Source: Pseudomonadota bacterium
GTDB lineage: Bacteria; Pseudomonadota; Gammaproteobacteria; Pseudomonadales; Moraxellaceae
Assembly (NCBI GenBank): GCA_021833365.1
Contig: JAKBFV010000024.1
Span: 1-33,513 of the forward strand
Direction of reading: 5' to 3'
DNA length: 33,513 bases
The position numbers and the translations under genes were made by a program. The number at the start of each line of letters is the position of its first letter. Positions within the stretch are counted from its first letter, which is position 1. This document shows, piece by piece, positions 1 to 7,724 of the stretch. A model generated the notes under the pieces. It was not told the origin of the DNA. It worked only from the letters and a program-made list of their open reading frames with translations, and searched no databases.

Positions 1-984
1 CGAGACCATGTTGTAAGTCGTCTGCAGGGCATAGCTCATCTGGTAGGACGCCGTCACCGAGATGTCATAGTTGAGCGAATAGCCGAGGCCTGCCGACATC
101 GACATCGTATCACCCGGCTGGAAGGAGGTGAGAATCGATCCGGCGCGATTCTGATTGAGGCCATTGACAGGCAGACCGATGGTATCGGACAAAGAGCCGA
201 ACAAAACGACGGGATCGAGCACATCGCTGAAACTGGCACCGCCGGTGACGGCATAATAGCCTTTACCCGTCGATAGATCGGAGTTCAGATTGATCGTATA
301 AGGACTCACCCCGGAAGCGGTCGAGAAGACGCCGAACAGGGTCGTCGACATAGCGCCGCGCTCCACCGGCACCGGCTGCCAGCGCGCCGCGAAGGAAACG
401 TCGCCGAGCGCCATGGTGGTCAGATTGTTGGTCGAGTCGTACTTGGCGACCATGGGCAAGGTCGTATTGAAGGTCAGGTTGTCCTTGACGCCATAATCCA
501 GAGACAAGGTATTGGTGACCGTACTCTGCGCATCTTCCTCGATACGGAAACGCGAAATCGCCGAGGAGTTCGAGGTCAACGCGATATCGATGGCAGCGTT
601 GTAGTAGTAAGTGTAATCGAAGGTGTAATAGAGGGTCGCATCGCCTTTTTTGAGCAGAGAGTAGGTCGGCTGCGAAGCATCGAAGACCTGTTCGAGATTC
701 TTCTCTGAAGATGCGTCGGTGGCTTGTTGCTTAAGCGCCGCCTCTGCCTTCTGGCTCGATCCTCCTGCCGCTGCCGAGGTATCAGTGGCGGGGGCTGGCG
801 CGCTAGCCGTAGCGGGCGTGCTGGCCGGCGCAGCTGCGGCGCCGGTCGCGGAGTTCGTCGCCGGAGCGCTGGAGCTGGAGGACGATGCTGGCGCATTGGC
901 CGAAGCGTCCGTGCTGGCGTCTGCCGCCGCCCATTGCGTCAACAGACAGAGCGTCGTCATGACGCCAATCCCCCATCCCTTCAT
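1..984 (-). CDS. Outer-membrane beta-barrel transporter, Fil/FapF-like (3' end cut by window edge)
   Basis: The reading frame opens at ATG 984 and stays open for 328 codons to the window edge, so the C-terminus is missing. Residues 1-22 or so form a signal peptide (MKGWGIGVMTTLCLLTQWAA). Residues 23-75 are an Ala/Ser/Pro/Thr-rich low-complexity linker. A short charged helix (KAEAALKQQATDASSEKNLE) follows, then the segment DASQPTYSLLKKGDATLYYT and alternating aromatic/polar strands typical of an outer-membrane barrel. GGGAAG lies 11-16 bases before the start. It follows the C39 peptidase gene in the same direction, 116 bases away. Known biology: FapF of Pseudomonas is a barrel with a helical N-terminal plug that exports amyloid subunits, and a similar barrel lies in the Acinetobacter fil operon. 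Export of the upstream DUF6160 proteins is my inference. A generic phenol-degradation-type (MetA-like) porin is the alternative. Confidence 0.75.
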   Translation of the reverse strand, partial: MKGWGIGVMTTLCLLTQWAAADASTDASANAPASSSSSSAPATNSATGAAAAPASTPATASAPAPATDTSAAAGGSSQKAEAALKQQATDASSEKNLEQVFDASQPTYSLLKKGDATLYYTFDYTYYYNAAIDIALTSNSSAISRFRIEEDAQSTVTNTLSLDYGVKDNLTFNTTLPMVAKYDSTNNLTTMALGDVSFAARWQPVPVERGAMSTTLFGVFSTASGVSPYTINLNSDLSTGKGYYAVTGGASFSDVLDPVVLFGSLSDTIGLPVNGLNQNRAGSILTSFQPGDTMSMSAGLGYSLNYDISVTASYQMSYALQTTYNMVS

Positions 985-1025
985 AGCTGCTCATCTTCCC
1001 AGAAAGATTCTTCTTATCGATTTCT

Positions 1026-1044
1026 CAGGCCCGGCATGGGCCTG
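1026..1044. other. Hairpin between C39 peptidase and barrel genes
   Basis: CAGGCCC (1026-1032) and GGGCCTG (1038-1044) form a perfect 7-bp stem with a 5-base loop in the 116-base gap between the C39 gene and the barrel gene. There is no T-run on either strand directly after it, so I do not call a terminator. It may protect the mRNA end or attenuate read-through into the barrel gene. Confidence 0.35.
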
Positions 1045-1100
1045 GACTTTATAACAAAATTAAGGCGACAAGTCCCGTATGAATTGCGTAACCCCGGCCC

Positions 1101-1961
1101 TCAGCGCGTCCGGAAGTACATGCGCGTCGGCACCAGAATCGGCTCACCGGTCGTCGATCCGGTCGGCGCAAAGAAAGACCCGATGCCGACGTCCTGGACG
1201 AGATGCAAGGACACTGCCCAATCGGCACGATGCTCCATGCTGAAGGTCGGAATGACATCGAGCATGGACTCCTGCACCGCGATCCAGTTGATCAGATCAT
1301 CGGAGACATAGCGCATATCGGCGTCATGCAGTTCGAGGTGATTGACCGTCTTTTCATTGGCATTGGGATAGACGAGAAACATGACGTTGCCATCCCAGAT
1401 GGCCTGGAAGCGCGCCTGCGGAAAACTGATGTTGCCGAGCGCCGGATCTGCGACGAAGACGCGTTGATCCTGGATCTTTTTGACCACGACGAAATGCTTG
1501 AAGCCGGAATAGTGGATGGGCACGAGAGCCGGCGTATTCATCTCCAGATCTTTCAGCGTGCCGCGATAACCACCGCTCTTGTAGCCGAGAGCAGTCACCA
1601 GACGCTTCATGTCGAGCAGGGAAAAACCGCGCCGCTGGATGATGCGATCGCTCTCACCAAAGCGCAACAAGCCCTGCATGACCTGGCGTTCGTCAAAATC
1701 ACGGTCGAGATAACCATTGAGCAGGGTGGTCAGAGACGCCGAACCACAGCTATAGTCGAAGGCCTGATGGACGATGCCATTGAAGGCCGTCACCGACAAG
1801 GGCTTGACGACGATGGGACGTTCAAATTCGGTATAACGGCTGTCGACACGCGAGTCCAGAGGCTCGCTGACATAGACCGTTCCCGGGGCGATCTCATGCA
1901 CTTGCGCGATGTGCCCAACCCCGTAGAACACCAAAAAAGTACCGAGTATGATCGCAAGCAT
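1101..1961 (-). CDS. C39 family peptidase, FilB/FapD-like, periplasmic
   Basis: This 286-residue protein starts at ATG 1961 with an N-terminal hydrophobic segment (residues 1-18) that would place it in or across the inner membrane. The papain-like C39 catalytic residues are visible: Cys72 in FDYSCGSAS, His156 in GFKHFVVV, and Asp172 in VADPALG. There is no ABC transporter domain, unlike bacteriocin exporters that carry C39 domains, so it is a stand-alone peptidase. The FapD protein of Pseudomonas and the C39 protein of the Acinetobacter fil operon have this form. The gene lies between the DUF6160 genes and the barrel gene and has its own near-consensus promoter. Likely role (inference): processing of secreted subunits or of the barrel in the periplasm. 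The C-terminal third has no recognisable domain. Confidence 0.85.
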   Translation of the reverse strand: MLAIILGTFLVFYGVGHIAQVHEIAPGTVYVSEPLDSRVDSRYTEFERPIVVKPLSVTAFNGIVHQAFDYSCGSASLTTLLNGYLDRDFDERQVMQGLLRFGESDRIIQRRGFSLLDMKRLVTALGYKSGGYRGTLKDLEMNTPALVPIHYSGFKHFVVVKKIQDQRVFVADPALGNISFPQARFQAIWDGNVMFLVYPNANEKTVNHLELHDADMRYVSDDLINWIAVQESMLDVIPTFSMEHRADWAVSLHLVQDVGIGSFFAPTGSTTGEPILVPTRMYFRTR

Positions 1962-1993
1962 CCTGCTTTCTTCTTATTCGTGAGGCGTGAGGA

Positions 1994-2022
1994 ATTTCAA
2001 CACCCGTCACCGGGGCTGTCAA
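1994..2022 (-). promoter_or_regulatory. Sigma70 promoter for the C39 peptidase-barrel unit
   Basis: On the minus strand, a perfect -35 TTGACA (2017-2022) is followed by a 17-base spacer and -10 TGAAAT (1994-1999). Transcription would start near 1987, about 26 bases before the ATG. It lies directly downstream of the intrinsic terminator at 2039-2062, which makes a terminator-promoter junction. Confidence 0.65.
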
Positions 2023-2038
2023 TGCGAAGACAGAAACT

Positions 2039-2062
2039 AAAAGGCCCCTGACGGGGCCTTTT
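2039..2062 (-). terminator. Intrinsic terminator after the fourth DUF6160 gene
   Basis: A perfect 10-bp stem (AAAAGGCCCC / GGGGCCTTTT) with a 4-base loop lies 17 bases after the stop codon of the DUF6160 gene. It ends in a short T-run on both strands. It separates the subunit genes from the C39/barrel genes. Confidence 0.85.
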
Positions 2063-2078
2063 AACAACATCACAACAA

Positions 2079-2969
2079 TCAATGACCGGCGATGGTGACC
2101 TTGGTGCCACTCATGTTGAGGCCGCTGATGCTGATGTTGCCGATCGGCGCCGATGCCGTACACCCGGAAGCGATACCCGAGCAGGTTTCGCCGAGGGTGA
2201 CGTTGTTCATCGACACGCCGACATTGGTCATCGCCGCCGTACCGAAGCCGATGACGAGACCGGCAGAGGTCGCATCGACGGTGGTATCCGCCGCTGCTGC
2301 ACCCGTACCCGTCGTCGTACCGAAGTCGAGGCCGGTGACGTTCAACTGGCCGATGCCGATACCTGGCGTCGACGTCGTGCTCTTGTTCGCCGCATCGACC
2401 ACCACCACTTGGTTGGCGCTGCCATTACCGATGCTCAGGCTGGTCGCCGCCGAATCGGAGATGACCGCCATATGGCCCTGCGGGCTGACGTCACCCAACT
2501 GCAGGGTCAGGGTCTGCGCCGCCAGGGTCGCCGACACCGAACCCGGGGTGATGATCAGATTGGAGGTCGTCGGCGCTGCGCCACCGACCGAGGTGACATC
2601 GATACCGGAGAAGCTCAGGGTCAGGGCCGGCATCGACACGCCAACCTGCAACACTGCCTGGCCCGCCGAATTGGCACCGACGTCGACCGTCGTCACGATT
2701 TGATTGGCACCGCTGCTCAGACCGAGGCCACGGATGTTCAGGCTACCGGCCGCACCCGTGCCGCCCGTACCCGTGCCGTAAGCCGTTCCGGCGATACCGT
2801 CGGTGTCGGTATAGGTCAGCGCCGCACCGCTGATATTCAGCGTCGTCGAAATGGTCAGACCCGCCTGGCCCGTCGCCTGCTCGAGACCGGTGTCATTCAG
2901 AGCTTCCATGGCGTAGGCTCCAAAAGAAGCCAAAGACATTGCCGAAACGAGAGCTATTTTCTTGAACAT
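2079..2969 (-). CDS. DUF6160/FilA-like secreted fibre-subunit candidate (fourth paralogue)
   Basis: I start at ATG 2969 (MFKKIALVSAMSLASFGAYA), where a clean signal peptide begins and GGGGA lies 9-13 bases upstream; the frame extends further up but that part is not signal-like. The 296-residue product is rich in Gly, Ala, Thr and Ser, with alternating hydrophobic beta-type segments and almost no charge. The mature N-terminus (MEALNDTGLEQATGQAGLTI) matches the motif shared by all four paralogues: M-x-A-x-x-D, then Q-x-G-[IL] about ten residues later. Two cysteines (GETCSGIASGCTAS) could form a disulfide, and the chain ends in VTIAGH. It is closest to the gene at 3138-3992. FilA proteins of Acinetobacter share this N-terminus. 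A fibre-subunit role is inferred from context and composition. Confidence 0.8.
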   Translation of the reverse strand: MFKKIALVSAMSLASFGAYAMEALNDTGLEQATGQAGLTISTTLNISGAALTYTDTDGIAGTAYGTGTGGTGAAGSLNIRGLGLSSGANQIVTTVDVGANSAGQAVLQVGVSMPALTLSFSGIDVTSVGGAAPTTSNLIITPGSVSATLAAQTLTLQLGDVSPQGHMAVISDSAATSLSIGNGSANQVVVVDAANKSTTSTPGIGIGQLNVTGLDFGTTTGTGAAAADTTVDATSAGLVIGFGTAAMTNVGVSMNNVTLGETCSGIASGCTASAPIGNISISGLNMSGTKVTIAGH

Positions 2970-3046
2970 GGAGTGATTCCCCGTCTTATTGTTATCCCGC
3001 ATCCACCGTAGTGGTTGAAGGCTCAGCATCGTTATGATGTACGCCT

Positions 3047-3072
3047 TTCAAGTTAACAGACGTAAACTTGAA
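3047..3072. promoter_or_regulatory. Inverted repeat upstream of the fourth DUF6160 gene
   Basis: TTCAAGTT (3047-3054) and AACTTGAA (3065-3072) form a perfect 8-bp inverted repeat with a 10-base spacer, about 78 bases before the start codon. On the minus strand it overlaps a weak -35-like TTGCGA. It could be an operator. No strong -10 is visible, so the call is tentative. Confidence 0.3.
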
Positions 3073-3137
3073 TCGCAAGATCGAGAGCACAATTGTGTCG
3101 TTTTGCCGACGAGCGGTAACGACCGCGCACCGAAATG

Positions 3138-3992
3138 TCAATGCCCACGCACCGTGAACGTCGCCCCCGCCATGCTGAAACCGCTCACCGAGAAGTTACC
3201 GAGCCCCGGCGACGACGGTGTACAAGCACTCACCCCGACACAGGTCTCGCCCAGGGTCACATTGTTGATCTGCAAGCCGACATTACTCATCGCCGTTCCC
3301 TGAAAGGACACCTGCAGCCCCTGCGCGGTGGCATCGACGACGGTCTGACTGCCATTGCCCTGACCGAAGTCGAGCCCGCTCAGATTGATCTGACCGATAC
3401 CGATCCCCGGCGCGCTGCTCGCCGACTGCTGCACTGGATCGACCAGCACCATCTGATTAGCGCTGCCGTTACCAAGGGACACCGCCATCGCTGCGGTATC
3501 GGTGAGCACCGCCACATGCCCCTGCAGAGCACCATCGCCGAGTTGCAGAGTCAATCGCGAAGGGGCGATCGTACCGCTGACCGAGCCCGCCGTGAGCAGG
3601 AGATTGGCCTGCGCCGGCACCTGCCCGGCAGGCGCGATGTCGATGCCGCTGAAGGCAAAGTTCAGCTGCGGAATCTGTGTGTCGATCTGCAGGATGGCGT
3701 GACCGCCGGCACCGCTACCGGCATCGATGGCGCTCACCCAGGGCTGCGTCGAGCTCAAGGCAAAACCACGCAAACCTATGCTGCCCGCCCCCTGCGCCAC
3801 TGAAGCGCTGCCCAAGCCATCGGTATCGGTATAGGCCAGCCGCATATTGCTCAATTGCAACTGCAGACTGACCGTCAAACCTGCCTGCGCCACGCTGCTG
3901 GCGAGACTTTGATCATCCATGGCTTGCATACCCCAGGCTGGCCAAGCCAGGCACCCACCGAGGATACACAGCACCGCACGCCGTGATGCCAT
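3138..3992 (-). CDS. DUF6160/FilA-like secreted fibre-subunit candidate (third paralogue)
   Basis: The 284-residue product starts at ATG 3992 with GGGAG about 8 bases upstream. A signal peptide (residues 1-20, ending PAWG) is followed by MQAMDDQSLASSVAQAGLTV, the shared N-terminal motif. Like the fourth paralogue it has the LAYTDTDG segment, a Cys pair (GETCVGVSACTPSS), and a C-terminal FTVRGH. Repeated short beta-type stretches with the pattern GxGQxxLSGLDFG occur in both. Charged residues are rare, as in self-assembling surface subunits. It sits in a unit downstream of the terminator at 4161-4179 and has its own -10-like box (4054-4059). Function is inferred only. Confidence 0.8.
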   Translation of the reverse strand: MASRRAVLCILGGCLAWPAWGMQAMDDQSLASSVAQAGLTVSLQLQLSNMRLAYTDTDGLGSASVAQGAGSIGLRGFALSSTQPWVSAIDAGSGAGGHAILQIDTQIPQLNFAFSGIDIAPAGQVPAQANLLLTAGSVSGTIAPSRLTLQLGDGALQGHVAVLTDTAAMAVSLGNGSANQMVLVDPVQQSASSAPGIGIGQINLSGLDFGQGNGSQTVVDATAQGLQVSFQGTAMSNVGLQINNVTLGETCVGVSACTPSSPGLGNFSVSGFSMAGATFTVRGH

Positions 3993-4053
3993 CTTACGAC
4001 TCCCTGTCGTCCTCTCGCTGCGCGTCCTGCGCGGCGTCTTGCTGACGTAAACG

Positions 4054-4059
4054 ACTATA
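4054..4059 (-). promoter_or_regulatory. Candidate -10 box for the third DUF6160 gene
   Basis: TATAGT on the minus strand lies about 62 bases before ATG 3992. No good -35 is found at 16-18 bases, so an activator might be needed, or the site may be chance. Confidence 0.3.
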
Positions 4060-4160
4060 GACCCATGTCCAGTGAACGAATGTCACATCTTGTAGGAGCT
4101 TTTGTAGAGGCTTGGTAAAGAAGGGCGAGCCCGTCGGCTACCAGAGAATAGGCAAGAAAA

Positions 4161-4179
4161 ACCCGGGACGAGCCCGGGT
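4161..4179 (-). terminator. Intrinsic terminator after the second DUF6160 gene
   Basis: ACCCGGG (4161-4167) and CCCGGGT (4173-4179) form a perfect 7-bp GC-rich stem with a 5-base loop. On the minus strand it is followed by TTTTTCTT, a proper T-run. It lies 30 bases past the stop codon of the gene ending at 4209. Confidence 0.85.
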
Positions 4180-4208
4180 CTTTTGCAGCGGATGTAACAG
4201 AACGCGGA

Positions 4209-5171
4209 TTACTTGAGGGCCGACACGAAGATGTTGTTCTTGCCCATGGCCACGTTGACGAGAGCCACATCACCGACCGAAGCGGTGCTCGCCACGTCAC
4301 CCATCTGGATGCCCTGGACATAGACCGAACCGATGGTGCTGGCGCTGGTGCTGATCCACAGAGCGCCGGTACCGGTACCACCGGTGTTCTGACCAGCGCT
4401 ACCCTGAGCGGCAGGATCCTTGGCCGCGATGGTGTTCATGGTCGCGGCGTTGACCGAACCGATGGACACGGTGCTGGAACCCATATCGCTCACGACGATC
4501 TGCTTGGCACCGAAGACGATGGAGCCGTCGAGCGGATTGTAGATCTGCAAACCCTTGATGGTCACGCAAGCGCCGGTGCAGCCGGCATTGTAGATGGTGA
4601 TGCCGTCAGCCGACAGCTGCGCACCCGCCACCTGGTCGGTGAAGCCCTGGGTGATGGTCAGGTTGGCAGCAGGAATGCTGACCGAACCGAGGTTGATGCC
4701 GAACATGCCGGTGCCACCGGAAGGATCGGTATTGGCGGTCAAGCTCGCCTGCGTACCATCCCAAGCGTTCAAGGACACCACCATCGGCGTGAAGGTCAGG
4801 CTGTTGGCGCTGATCGTCACGCGCAGAGCGGCCTGCGCCGGCACGGCGGGCGTCGTGCTGGTAGCAGCGACAGCGGCGGTCGAACCCATGCTCAACTGGA
4901 TGTCGGTGCTGCCGCCGGTGATACCGACGTTCGATACCTGCAGGAAAGCGGCATTGGTGTAGGTCGTGGTCGGATCCTGGACTTTGCTGACGCCGGTTTC
5001 CGTACCCCAACGCAAGTAGCCGACGGTGAGGTTGGTGTTTTGCAGATTGATGTCGATACCGTCCTGACCGGTAGCGTTGGACATCGCCGTATCGGTCATC
5101 GCCTGCATCGCGTAGGCACCGTGAGCTGCCACCATAGCGGCCGCCAGGCCCAGCATTTTGATCGTCTTCAT
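4209..5171 (-). CDS. DUF6160/FilA-like secreted fibre-subunit candidate (second paralogue)
   Basis: The 320-residue product starts at ATG 5171 with AGGGAGA about 6 bases upstream. A signal peptide ends at HGAYA, and the mature chain begins MQAMTDTAMSNATGQDGIDI. It is a near twin of the gene at 5315-6277: same length, same YNPLDGSIVFGAK block, same Cys pair (GCTGAC here, GCTGTC there) and the same end (NNIFVSALK). The two differ mainly in a Thr/Ala/Pro-rich loop near residue 115 and another near residue 250. The product is Gly/Ala/Ser/Thr-rich with few charges. It most likely forms or caps a secreted polymer with its paralogues (inference). A terminator follows. Confidence 0.82.
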   Translation of the reverse strand: MKTIKMLGLAAAMVAAHGAYAMQAMTDTAMSNATGQDGIDINLQNTNLTVGYLRWGTETGVSKVQDPTTTYTNAAFLQVSNVGITGGSTDIQLSMGSTAAVAATSTTPAVPAQAALRVTISANSLTFTPMVVSLNAWDGTQASLTANTDPSGGTGMFGINLGSVSIPAANLTITQGFTDQVAGAQLSADGITIYNAGCTGACVTIKGLQIYNPLDGSIVFGAKQIVVSDMGSSTVSIGSVNAATMNTIAAKDPAAQGSAGQNTGGTGTGALWISTSASTIGSVYVQGIQMGDVASTASVGDVALVNVAMGKNNIFVSALK

Positions 5172-5209
5172 GCGAAATCTCCCTGAGATTTATTATTTTC
5201 GTATAGAGA

Positions 5210-5299
5210 ACACCCCAACCCTGGGGGTCTTGTCACTTTCCCCGGTATCCGGGGCATCGCACTCTCACAACGGCGCCTGATCACCCGCAGATGATCAGG
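5210..5299. repeat. Cluster of hairpins between the twin DUF6160 genes
   Basis: Three inverted repeats lie in the 143-base gap: ACCCC/GGGGT near 5211-5228, CCCCGG-TAT-CCGGGG at 5240-5254, and CCTGATC/GATCAGG at 5276-5299. None has a T-run on the minus strand, so they look like mRNA-stabilising or pausing structures rather than terminators. Confidence 0.4.
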
Positions 5300-5314
5300 A
5301 CGCACTCATGAGTC

Positions 5315-6277
5315 TTACTTGAGAGCCGACACGAAGATGTTGTTGGCGCCCATCTTCACGTTGACCAGGGCCAGATCGCCGACCGAAGCGGTGCTCGCCG
5401 CGTCGCCCATCTGGATGCCCTGCACCGCCACCGAGCCGATGGTGCTGGCGCTGGTGCTGATCCACAGAGCGCCGGTACCACCGGTCGCCATCTGCCCGGC
5501 ACTACCCTGAGCATAGGGATCACCCGGAACCGCCGGCGTCGCCGTCGGATTGCCGGCCACCAGGGCCTGCATGGTCGCGGCGTTGACCGAACCGATGGAC
5601 ACGTCGCTGGCACCCATATTGCTGACGACGATGTTCTTGGCACCGAAGACGATGGAGCCGTCGAGCGGGTTGTAGATCTTCATCCCGGCGATGCTCAGGC
5701 AGGTGCCCGTGCAACCAGCATTGTGGATGCTGATGCCATCAGCCGACAGCTGCGCACCCGCGACCTGATCCTTGAAACCCTGGGTGATGGTCAGGTTGGC
5801 AGCAGGAATGCTCACCGTACCGAGGCTGATGCCGAACATGCCGGCGCCACCGGAAGGATCGGTCGACGAGGTCAGGCTGGCCTGCGTGCCATCCCAGGAG
5901 TTCAAGGACACGATCATCGGCGTGAAGGTCAGGCTATTGGCGCTGATCGTCACACGCAGAGCCGCCTGCGACGGCGTCGTCGTGCTCGAGCCCATGCTCA
6001 GCTGGATGTCGGTGCTACCGCCGGTGATGCCGACGTTCGACACCTGCAGGAAAGCAGCGCCGGTATAGGTCGTGGTCGGATCCTGAACTTTGCTGACGCC
6101 GGTTTCCGTACCCCAACGCAAGTAACCGACGCTGAGATTGGTGTTTTGCAGATTGATATCGATACCGTCCTGACCGGTGGCGTTGGACATCGCCGTGTCA
6201 GTCAGCGCTTGCATCGCGTAGGCGCCTTGGGCTGCCACCATGGCGGCAGCGAGGGCCAGAAGCTTCATGCCTTTCAT
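5315..6277 (-). CDS. DUF6160/FilA-like secreted fibre-subunit candidate (first paralogue, operon head)
   Basis: I start at ATG 6277 (MKGMKLLALAAAMVAAQGAY) because AGGGAG lies 9 bases upstream and a signal peptide begins there; the frame is open further upstream without signal character. The mature protein begins MQALTDTAMSNATGQDGIDI. The 320-residue chain is the twin of the next gene, and nucleotide identity looks about 93% over the stretch I compared (4971-5100 against 6080-6209). A Cys pair (GCTGTC) and the C-terminal NNIFVSALK are conserved. It is the first gene of the locus, divergent from pabB. Beta-rich, low-charge composition suits a secreted polymer subunit. FilA of Acinetobacter is the nearest named family I recognise. 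The role is inferred. Confidence 0.82.
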   Translation of the reverse strand: MKGMKLLALAAAMVAAQGAYAMQALTDTAMSNATGQDGIDINLQNTNLSVGYLRWGTETGVSKVQDPTTTYTGAAFLQVSNVGITGGSTDIQLSMGSSTTTPSQAALRVTISANSLTFTPMIVSLNSWDGTQASLTSSTDPSGGAGMFGISLGTVSIPAANLTITQGFKDQVAGAQLSADGISIHNAGCTGTCLSIAGMKIYNPLDGSIVFGAKNIVVSNMGASDVSIGSVNAATMQALVAGNPTATPAVPGDPYAQGSAGQMATGGTGALWISTSASTIGSVAVQGIQMGDAASTASVGDLALVNVKMGANNIFVSALK

Positions 6278-6311
6278 TCTTGTCGTCTCCCTGGGTATTA
6301 TTTTTCTAGGC

Positions 6312-6340
6312 CGTAATTTTTTGTAACGGCGAAGTGACAA
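6312..6340 (-). promoter_or_regulatory. Possible promoter of the fibre-like locus
   Basis: On the minus strand TTGTCA (6335-6340) is a good -35, but the -10 at 17 bases (ATTACG) is poor. A hairpin GCCGTAA/TAACGGC (6310-6330, one mismatch) covers the -10 area and could be a regulatory site. The transcript would have a leader of about 30 bases. Confidence 0.35.
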
Positions 6341-6390
6341 TAGTGCATTTGCTCGAAAAATCCAAGTGCCGCTCATCGGCTGCAAAAAAA

Positions 6391-6419
6391 TTTATTCGCC
6401 GCCTCCGAACGGCTATGAT
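6391..6419 (+). promoter_or_regulatory. Probable pabB promoter
   Basis: TATGAT (6414-6419) is a good -10, with a weak TTTATT -35 at 17 bases spacing (6391-6396). The start of pabB is 22 bases downstream of the -10. Confidence 0.45.
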
Positions 6420-6440
6420 CGCGCTTTGCAAGGATATGGC

Positions 6441-7724
6441 ATGACCTCTCTCTACCTCGCCCGTCGCGACCAGGCACAGGCCCTGATCGATGACCTTCTG
6501 GCACAGGCCGATGCCGTCTGGCTCGATCTCGACCTCGCTCCAGGGCGCAGCCTGCTGGCGGCGGGAGCCACCCGCGAATACCACACTTCCGCCCCCCTGA
6601 CCGCCGCTGCGTGGCAAAGCTGGCAGCCCGCGACAGCGACGACCGACCTGGTCTGCGGCTACCTCGCTTATGAGGCCAGCGATGCCGACCTCGGCGATGA
6701 CGAGCGTCCCGGCCCGACTCTGCCGCGCGCCCTGCTGCGCCACTATCCCTGGTATCTGCTCATCGAGACAGAAGCCATCTTCTGGGTCGGCGACGCCAGC
6801 GCTGACGCCAGCGCTCTGCGTCAGTGTCAGGCACGCATCGGCGCACCGACAACGGCGGTGACCGACTTTTCCCTGACCCAGGCCTTCCGCGACACCTGCA
6901 CAGCTGCTGATTACACCAGGCGCTTCCAGCGTATTCAGGACTATCTGCACGCCGGCGACGCCTATCAGGTCAATCTATGCCGACTGTGGCGCGGCACCTA
7001 CCGCGGCGATCCCGTACACGCCTATCACCTTTTACGCCGCCTGAGCCCAAGCGCGCATGGCGGATTTTTGCGTGTCGCCGGGCACAGCCTGCTCTGCCGC
7101 TCGCCCGAGCGCTTCCTGCGTATCGCCGGCGACCAGGTCCTCAGCAGTCCGATCAAGGGTACCCTGCCGCGTCTGGGCGACGATGCCGAGCAGCGCGCGC
7201 GCCTCGCTGCGTGCGCGAAGAACCGCAGCGAAAACCTGATGATCGTCGATTTGATGCGCCATGAACTTGGGCGCTATGCGCGCACCGGCAGCGTGCGCGT
7301 CGCACCGCTGTTCGAAGTGCGCAGCACGGCACAGGTGCACCATCTGGTCAGCGACGTGCACGCCGAGCTGGCCGCCGGCGTCGATCCCTGGCAGGTCCTG
7401 TTCGGCTGCTTCCCCGGCGGTTCGATCACCGGCGCACCGAAATTACGCGCCCGCCAGATCATCCGTGAGCTCGAACCCTGGCAGCGCAGCGTCTACTGCG
7501 GCAGCATGTTTTACTGCCTGGCCGGGCAGATCGAAGCGAACATCGCCATCCGCACCCTGATCGCCGACAACGCCGGCGATCTTTGGGCCTATGCCGGCGG
7601 CGGCATCACCGCCGCTTCTCAGCCAGATGATGAATATCACGAGTGCGAGCACAAGATCGGCGCCTTTCTGCACGCCCTCGCGGACGCCTTTGCCAGCGCG
7701 CCTCAAGACGCCAGAAAAGACTGA
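6441..7724 (+). CDS. pabB: Aminodeoxychorismate synthase component I (PabB)
   Basis: PabB converts chorismate plus ammonia to 4-amino-4-deoxychorismate in the folate pathway, together with the glutaminase PabA, which is not in this window. The start at ATG 6441 ([10 protein letters not shown]) has AAGGA 6 bases upstream; an in-frame upstream extension to 6366 has no ribosome site. The 427-residue chain has the chorismate-binding fold in its C-terminal two thirds. SSPIKGT carries Lys239, the residue typical of PabB (anthranilate synthase has Ala here). [27 protein letters not shown] and the C-terminal YAGGGIT block are all present. It is slightly shorter than the E. coli protein. Its last 22 bases overlap the 3' end of thrH on the other strand. 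Confidence 0.92.
   Translation: MTSLYLARRDQAQALIDDLLAQADAVWLDLDLAPGRSLLAAGATREYHTSAPLTAAAWQSWQPATATTDLVCGYLAYEASDADLGDDERPGPTLPRALLRHYPWYLLIETEAIFWVGDASADASALRQCQARIGAPTTAVTDFSLTQAFRDTCTAADYTRRFQRIQDYLHAGDAYQVNLCRLWRGTYRGDPVHAYHLLRRLSPSAHGGFLRVAGHSLLCRSPERFLRIAGDQVLSSPIKGTLPRLGDDAEQRARLAACAKNRSENLMIVDLMRHELGRYARTGSVRVAPLFEVRSTAQVHHLVSDVHAELAAGVDPWQVLFGCFPGGSITGAPKLRARQIIRELEPWQRSVYCGSMFYCLAGQIEANIAIRTLIADNAGDLWAYAGGGITAASQPDDEYHECEHKIGAFLHALADAFASAPQDARKD

Noticed and set aside
2082-3011. Long plus-strand open frames opposite the DUF6160 genes
   Set aside because: They are Arg/Asp-rich mirror frames of GC-rich coding DNA, without ribosome sites or recognisable domains.
5240-5299. Terminators between the twin DUF6160 genes
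   Set aside because: The stems lack T-runs on the minus strand, and the next gene has no clear promoter, so read-through is more likely.
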